From Flavobacteriaceae bacterium (GTDB taxonomy: Bacteria; Bacteroidota; Bacteroidia; Flavobacteriales; Flavobacteriaceae), in contig JABDLA010000053.1 of assembly GCA_013001965.1 (NCBI GenBank), positions 1-36,778 on the forward strand: 36,778 bases of DNA, read 5' to 3'. A program made the translations under genes and the position numbers. Of this stretch, positions 33,426 through 36,778 are shown piece after piece; position 1 is the first letter of the stretch; each line of letters begins with the position of its first letter. The notes under the pieces were generated by a model. It worked only from the letters and a program-made list of their open reading frames with translations, ran no database searches and was not told where the DNA came from.

Positions 33426-34571
33426 TTATTTCACTCGTAGTTTAGCTTCCTCAATATCTTCAGTTGACACACATAATGAAAAACGCACATATCCTTCGCC
33501 ATTGCTTCCGAAAATATGTCCAGGAGCCACAAAAATGTGATGCTTTTTTAGTAAAAGTTCTGAGAATTCATCAGAATTAACATACTCAGGCAATTTAGCC
33601 CAGACAAATAGCCCTGAGGCCTGTTCATCAAAGGTGCAGTTCAAGGAAGTGGCCAAATCCCAGATCAAGGCGCGGCGCTGTTCATATACACTATTCAGGC
33701 TTAAATACCATAGTTTCGAGCAGTTCAGGGCTTCACTAGCCCCTTTTTGAAGGCCGTAAAACATGCCGGAATCCATATTGCTTTTGACTTTAAGTACATT
33801 GCTAATGTGCTTCGCACTTCCCATAAGCATCCCTATTCTCCAACCTGCCATGTTAAATGTTTTACTCAAGGAGTTTAATTCAAGACAATTCTCTTTGGCA
33901 CCATTTATTTGAAGAATACTTCGAGGAAATTCATTGAGAATAAAACTATACGGATTATCATTGATCAATAAAATGTCGTTTCTGCCGGCAAAGGCCACGA
34001 TATCACTAAGAAATTTATGATCGGCCTTGGCTCCAGTGGGCATATGCGGATAATTGATCCACATGATCTTGACCTGGCTTAAATCAGAACGTTCCAAGGC
34101 CATTATATCCGGAATCCAGTTATTTTCGGCATTTAAGTCGTAGTAAACCGGATGTGCTCCCATCAATTTAGTCACAGCACTGTAGGTTGGGTAGCCCGGA
34201 TTTGGAACCAGAACCTTATCACCTTCATTAAGATATGCCATTGAAATATGCATAATCCCTTCCTTACTTCCAATTAAAGGCAAGATTTCGGTTTTGGGAC
34301 TCAGGTGCACTTGAAAATGTTCTTTATAAAATGAAGCAATGGCTTCCCGTAACTCAGGAATTCCCTGATAGCTTTGATATTTGTGAGCCTTTGGATCATC
34401 CAGGCTTTCGGTCAATGCCGATATTACTTTTTGCGGTGGTTGAAGGTCAGGGCTTCCAACCCCAAGGTTTAGAATTGGTTTCCCACTGGCCATCAGGAGA
34501 TGTATTTCTCTCATTTTTTTTGAGAAATAGTATTCTTCAACGGTTTTTAATCTATTCGCACCTTGAGTCAT
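33426..34571 (-). CDS. PLP-dependent aminotransferase, probably aromatic
   Basis: A class I/II fold-type I aminotransferase of 381 residues. PLP contacts: D205 and Y208 (NDNPYSF), Schiff-base K237 in NSLSKTFNMAGWRIG, and N173 in WINYPHMPTGA, where the usual NPTG is PHMPTG. Position inside pheA-tyrA-DAHP synthase makes it the likely enzyme converting phenylpyruvate and 4-hydroxyphenylpyruvate to Phe and Tyr, although the sequence alone also fits aspartate or other keto-acid donors. It is coupled to pheA by a 4-base ATGA overlap and lies 2 bases before tyrA. Confidence 0.9.
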   Translation of the reverse strand: MTQGANRLKTVEEYYFSKKMREIHLLMASGKPILNLGVGSPDLQPPQKVISALTESLDDPKAHKYQSYQGIPELREAIASFYKEHFQVHLSPKTEILPLIGSKEGIMHISMAYLNEGDKVLVPNPGYPTYSAVTKLMGAHPVYYDLNAENNWIPDIMALERSDLSQVKIMWINYPHMPTGAKADHKFLSDIVAFAGRNDILLINDNPYSFILNEFPRSILQINGAKENCLELNSLSKTFNMAGWRIGMLMGSAKHISNVLKVKSNMDSGMFYGLQKGASEALNCSKLWYLSLNSVYEQRRALIWDLATSLNCTFDEQASGLFVWAKLPEYVNSDEFSELLLKKHHIFVAPGHIFGSNGEGYVRFSLCVSTEDIEEAKLRVK

Positions 34572-35395
34572 ATCTTCGCATTTTTATATTCTCCAAGTAT
34601 TTTAAAATCTTGTGCCATGATACTCATTATTGATTTCGCTTTCAGGTAATCTTCATAATTATCGAAAGTTATATCAACAAAAAAGGCATATTTCCATGGC
34701 GTGTCGATCTTTGGTAATGATTGTATTTTGGTTAGATTCAATTTACAATCACTCATAACATTTAAAATGGTCGCCAGACTTCCGCGTTTATGATCCAATT
34801 CAAATTTCAGGGATGCTTTATTGATCTCTTCTACTGGAATCTCGTGATTTTCTCGCTTTACTATGACAAAACGCGTTTCATTATGGGCTATCGTTTGAAT
34901 ACTTGAGGCCAATATTTCAAGATTAAATATAGAAGCTGCCGCCGTACTGGCAATGGCCGCTATATTTTTAATCTTTTTAGAACGTATACGTTGTGCAACC
35001 TCGGCAGTGTCCTTATCCTCCACCAATTTAATATGAGGGTGTTTCTTAAAGAAGTCTTTACATTGCAATAGTGCCATTGGATGAGAATATACCTCTTTGA
35101 TATCGTCCATATCCTGGTCAGGAAGTGCCATTAAATTATGTTGAATATCCAAATAATTCTCACCAACAATAAATAAATTATGATTGTCAATTAGGGCATA
35201 ATTTGGAATTATCGAACCGGCAATTGAATTTTCAATGGCCATAATAACGGCGTCAGAATCACCTTCGATCAGGCTATCTACAGCTCTATCAAATGAAAGA
35301 CATTCAATGACATCGGTTTGATCATCAAAATAATTTTGACAAACGATGTGATGGAATGAGCCTTTTACACCCTGTATTGCAACCGTTTTTATCAT
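34568..35395 (-). CDS. pheA: Prephenate dehydratase
   Basis: Converts prephenate to phenylpyruvate, the phenylalanine branch. It has 275 residues: periplasmic-binding-like catalytic domain (about 1-185) with AIQGVKGSFHHIV, VIMAIENSIAGSIIPNY and the catalytic TRF in HNETRFVIV, then a C-terminal ACT domain (about 195-268). The ACT Phe-binding motif GALA is present as GSLA (in HKRGSLATIL), but the ESRP motif reads QSLP (LTKIQSLPKID). This is not a fused chorismate mutase; that domain is on the DAHP synthase. The first gene of the operon, with an attenuator-type leader directly upstream. Confidence 0.93.
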   Translation of the reverse strand: MIKTVAIQGVKGSFHHIVCQNYFDDQTDVIECLSFDRAVDSLIEGDSDAVIMAIENSIAGSIIPNYALIDNHNLFIVGENYLDIQHNLMALPDQDMDDIKEVYSHPMALLQCKDFFKKHPHIKLVEDKDTAEVAQRIRSKKIKNIAAIASTAAASIFNLEILASSIQTIAHNETRFVIVKRENHEIPVEEINKASLKFELDHKRGSLATILNVMSDCKLNLTKIQSLPKIDTPWKYAFFVDITFDNYEDYLKAKSIMSIMAQDFKILGEYKNAKI

Positions 35396-35398
35396 AAT

Positions 35399-35466
35399 AA
35401 AAAAAGCCTCGAAGATATCGAGACTTGGTTAATTTATAAATTTTAAATTATACATATTAAGTCTCG
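35399..35466 (-). promoter_or_regulatory. Transcription attenuator of the aromatic amino acid operon
   Basis: On the minus strand three segments follow the leader peptide: CGAGACTT (35466-35459), AAGTCTCG (35426-35419) and CGAGGCTT (35411-35404). The second can pair with the first (8 bp, antiterminator) or with the third (9 bp counting one more A-U pair and a G-U wobble, loop TATCT). The second structure is followed by seven T, an intrinsic terminator ending a few bases before the pheA ATG at 35395. The first segment starts 4 bases past the leader stop, so a ribosome terminating there covers it and the terminator forms. A ribosome stalled on the Phe/Tyr codons frees it and the antiterminator forms. 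The pairings are seen; function is inferred. Confidence 0.85.
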
Positions 35467-35470
35467 TTCT

Positions 35471-35524
35471 TTAAGTAAAAAAGAAATAAAACCAGCTATA
35501 ATATGTAAAATTCGTTGTTATCAT
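35471..35524 (-). CDS. Aromatic leader peptide of the pheA operon
   Basis: A 17-codon frame with ATG at 35524 and TAA at 35471-35473, reading MITTNFTYYSWFYFFFT: five Phe, three Tyr and one Trp, with FYFFF just before the stop. Nine aromatic residues of 17 next to genes for Phe and Tyr synthesis is the hallmark of an attenuation leader, as in E. coli pheL. Scarcity of charged tRNA-Phe or tRNA-Tyr would stall the ribosome on codons 12-16 (35491-35477). Translation is inferred, as is usual for leaders. Confidence 0.85.
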   Translation of the reverse strand: MITTNFTYYSWFYFFFT

Positions 35525-35619
35525 TGTGTTTATTTAACGGCTAATGTAAATAATATTTTCACAAATCAAAATACAATAGTCTTTTATTTAATGTTTATTT
35601 TTGGTCAAATTCAATCCCT
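35525..35619. promoter_or_regulatory. Divergent promoter region between the aromatic leader and gldA
   Basis: This AT-rich stretch must hold promoters for both the aromatic operon (minus) and gldA (plus). On the plus strand TATTTTTG (35596-35603) matches TANNTTTG, ending 16 bases before the gldA ATG; no -33 TTTG is clear. On the minus strand TATTTTG is one base short of the box. Nothing else is recognised. Confidence 0.35.
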
Positions 35620-36516
35620 ATGTCAATTAAGGTTCAAAATCTTACAAAGCTTTACGGCGAACAAAAAGCACTCAATAATGTGAGTTTTGAAATTGTCAAA
35701 CCCGAAGTGGTCGGTTTCCTCGGACCTAATGGTGCCGGTAAATCGACCATGATGAAAATTTTAACCAGCTATATCAATGCCTCTGAAGGTGTAGCTGAGA
35801 TCAATGGCCAAAATATTGTTGATAATTCTAATTTTGTCCAACAAAGCATAGGTTATTTACCTGAGCATAATCCATTATACCTTGATATGTTCGTTAGAGA
35901 ATACCTGGAATTCAATGCCGGGATCTATAAGGTGAATAAAGCGCGTATAGAAACGGTTATAGATTTAACGGGGCTTAAAGTTGAATCTCATAAAAAGATT
36001 GGGCAACTTTCAAAGGGGTTCAGACAACGTGTAGGCTTGGCCAATGCATTACTGCATGATCCTGAAGTACTGATCCTCGATGAACCAACAACCGGTCTTG
36101 ATCCTAATCAATTGATGGACATCAGGAATTTGATCAAATCTATTGGAAAAGAAAAAACCGTTTTCCTTTCAACCCATATCATGCAAGAGGTTGAAGCCAT
36201 TTGTGATCGTGTCATTATAATTAATAAAGGTGAAATTGTCGCTGATAAAAAATTAAGCGAACTACGTGAAGGTCAGGATCAGGTTGTGATCGTTGAATTC
36301 GATTACCGGGTTGAAGATGCCTTTCTAAAGAAACTGCCTAAGGTGAAAGATGTGGTCAATACTCATGGTTTTGTGTATGAGATCACCTTCTCTTCTCAGG
36401 AGGACATGCGGTCTTATGTATTTGATTTTGCCCACGACAATGAACTGAAGATCCTTCAGCTCAATCAGAAAAATGTTAGTTTGGAAAGCCTGTTCAGGGA
36501 CCTTACCTCCAATTAA
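35620..36516 (+). CDS. gldA: Gliding motility-associated ABC transporter ATP-binding protein GldA
   Basis: ATPase subunit of the GldA-GldF-GldG ABC transporter linked to gliding. It has 298 residues. Walker A GPNGAGKST (about 35-43), Q-loop SIGYLPEHNPLYLDM, signature LSKGFRQRVGLANAL, Walker B LILDEPTTGLDP, and the H-loop VFLSTHIM are all intact. A C-terminal extension of ~85 residues (DQVVIVEFDYRVEDAFLKKL onward) is typical of GldA. gldF and gldG are not seen downstream within the window; the next gene is on the opposite strand and overlaps the stop by 4 bases. Assignment to GldA over another ABC-2-type ATPase rests on length, text and other gld genes. Confidence 0.88.
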   Translation: MSIKVQNLTKLYGEQKALNNVSFEIVKPEVVGFLGPNGAGKSTMMKILTSYINASEGVAEINGQNIVDNSNFVQQSIGYLPEHNPLYLDMFVREYLEFNAGIYKVNKARIETVIDLTGLKVESHKKIGQLSKGFRQRVGLANALLHDPEVLILDEPTTGLDPNQLMDIRNLIKSIGKEKTVFLSTHIMQEVEAICDRVIIINKGEIVADKKLSELREGQDQVVIVEFDYRVEDAFLKKLPKVKDVVNTHGFVYEITFSSQEDMRSYVFDFAHDNELKILQLNQKNVSLESLFRDLTSN

Positions 36517-36778
36517 TCCAGAAAGATCAGTTGTCCTGTATAAAATTGCTGGACATTCACTATGGGTGGTTCATTTAGCGCAATGAGATTGCCCGTTGAT
36601 CGCAATTCACCTACCAACGATTGCTGCGGATTAACAATAATATCGTTACTACCTCTGTGAAACACCTGCACATTCTGAGCGATCAGATCTGAGCCTTCAA
36701 AGCGTCCGGCACCCGCAAAAAAGCCCACATTCAAATTTTCGGTTTGCCCCGAAATATAAAAGGTGGAAATATTATTGG
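36513..36778 (-). CDS. DUF2807-like (GIN domain) protein, C-terminal part
   Basis: The frame is open at the right edge (from NNISTFYISGQTENLNV) to the stop at 36513, about 87 codons, so only the C-terminal part is present. It shows short beta-solenoid repeats rich in Gly, Asn and Gln: GAGRFEGSDLIAQNVQVFHRG, SNDIIVNPQQSLVGELRSTGNLIALNEPP and IVNVQQFYTGQLIFLD. This matches the head-GIN/DUF2807 proteins of Bacteroidota, thought to be exported. Its stop overlaps the gldA stop by 4 bases. Confidence 0.72.
   Translation of the reverse strand, partial: NNISTFYISGQTENLNVGFFAGAGRFEGSDLIAQNVQVFHRGSNDIIVNPQQSLVGELRSTGNLIALNEPPIVNVQQFYTGQLIFLD

Noticed and set aside
1-36778. tRNA or rRNA genes, CRISPR arrays, insertion sequences, prophage
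   Set aside because: None were recognised by eye; gaps between genes are mostly below 160 bases and are explained by promoters, terminators or the elements listed.

Overview
The window looks like a chromosomal segment of a gliding marine-type member of the Bacteroidota, most likely family Flavobacteriaceae. The evidence is AT-rich DNA, three gliding genes (gldB, gldC, gldA), exosortase XrtF with its partner, a type IX secretion (T9SS) C-terminal signal, and several promoters with the Bacteroidota -7 box TANNTTTG. No phage, insertion sequence, CRISPR array, rRNA or tRNA gene was seen. Nearly all of it is tightly packed housekeeping sequence with small accessory pockets.

Layout. 1-3162 (minus): a copper/silver RND efflux pump (CusA-like, cut by the left edge) and a small HYC/CC/PPP secreted protein upstream, separated by an unusually structured spacer. 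3223-4195 (minus): xrtF and its associated membrane protein. 4285-6371 (plus): a GAF-domain fRMsr-like protein and purH. 6495-11978 (plus): the cell-elongation operon mreB-mreC-mreD-mrdA(PBP2)-rodA. 11981-13243 (minus): an exported PLP enzyme. 13272-14563 (minus): gldB-gldC. 14680-16235 (plus): nadE and an atypical response regulator. 16236-18185 (minus): dnaG with a degenerate zinc ribbon. 18340-20814 (minus): an ECF sigma factor, a putative anti-sigma factor and an outer-membrane barrel protein. 20869-21846 (minus): a polyprenyl diphosphate synthase with a TTG start. 21919-24586 (minus): a 51-codon small gene overlapping a large AlkP-TPR-sulfotransferase fusion, divergent from a T9SS cargo protein (24674-25501). 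25554-30715 (minus): rsgA-dtd-pyrophosphohydrolase-aroA, then queA, then rlmN. 30798-31448 (plus): an exported protein of unknown function. 31480-35524 (minus): an aromatic amino acid operon. 35620-36516 (plus): gldA. 36513-36778 (minus): the end of a DUF2807-like protein.

The most notable signal is in the 224-base gap before pheA. The minus strand encodes a 17-residue leader peptide, MITTNFTYYSWFYFFFT (5 Phe, 3 Tyr, 1 Trp). It is followed by two mutually exclusive hairpins, the second being an intrinsic terminator with a seven-T run ending just before the pheA start. This is the layout of a classical transcription attenuator. It controls a four-gene unit (pheA, aminotransferase, tyrA, DAHP synthase-chorismate mutase) that makes Phe and Tyr and ends at a strong terminator.

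Other points worth following up are the AlkP-TPR-sulfotransferase fusion with its overlapping small gene, the response regulator with Glu at the phospho-acceptor position, a primase lacking all four zinc ligands, and the nested inverted repeats between the HYC/CC/PPP gene and cusA.
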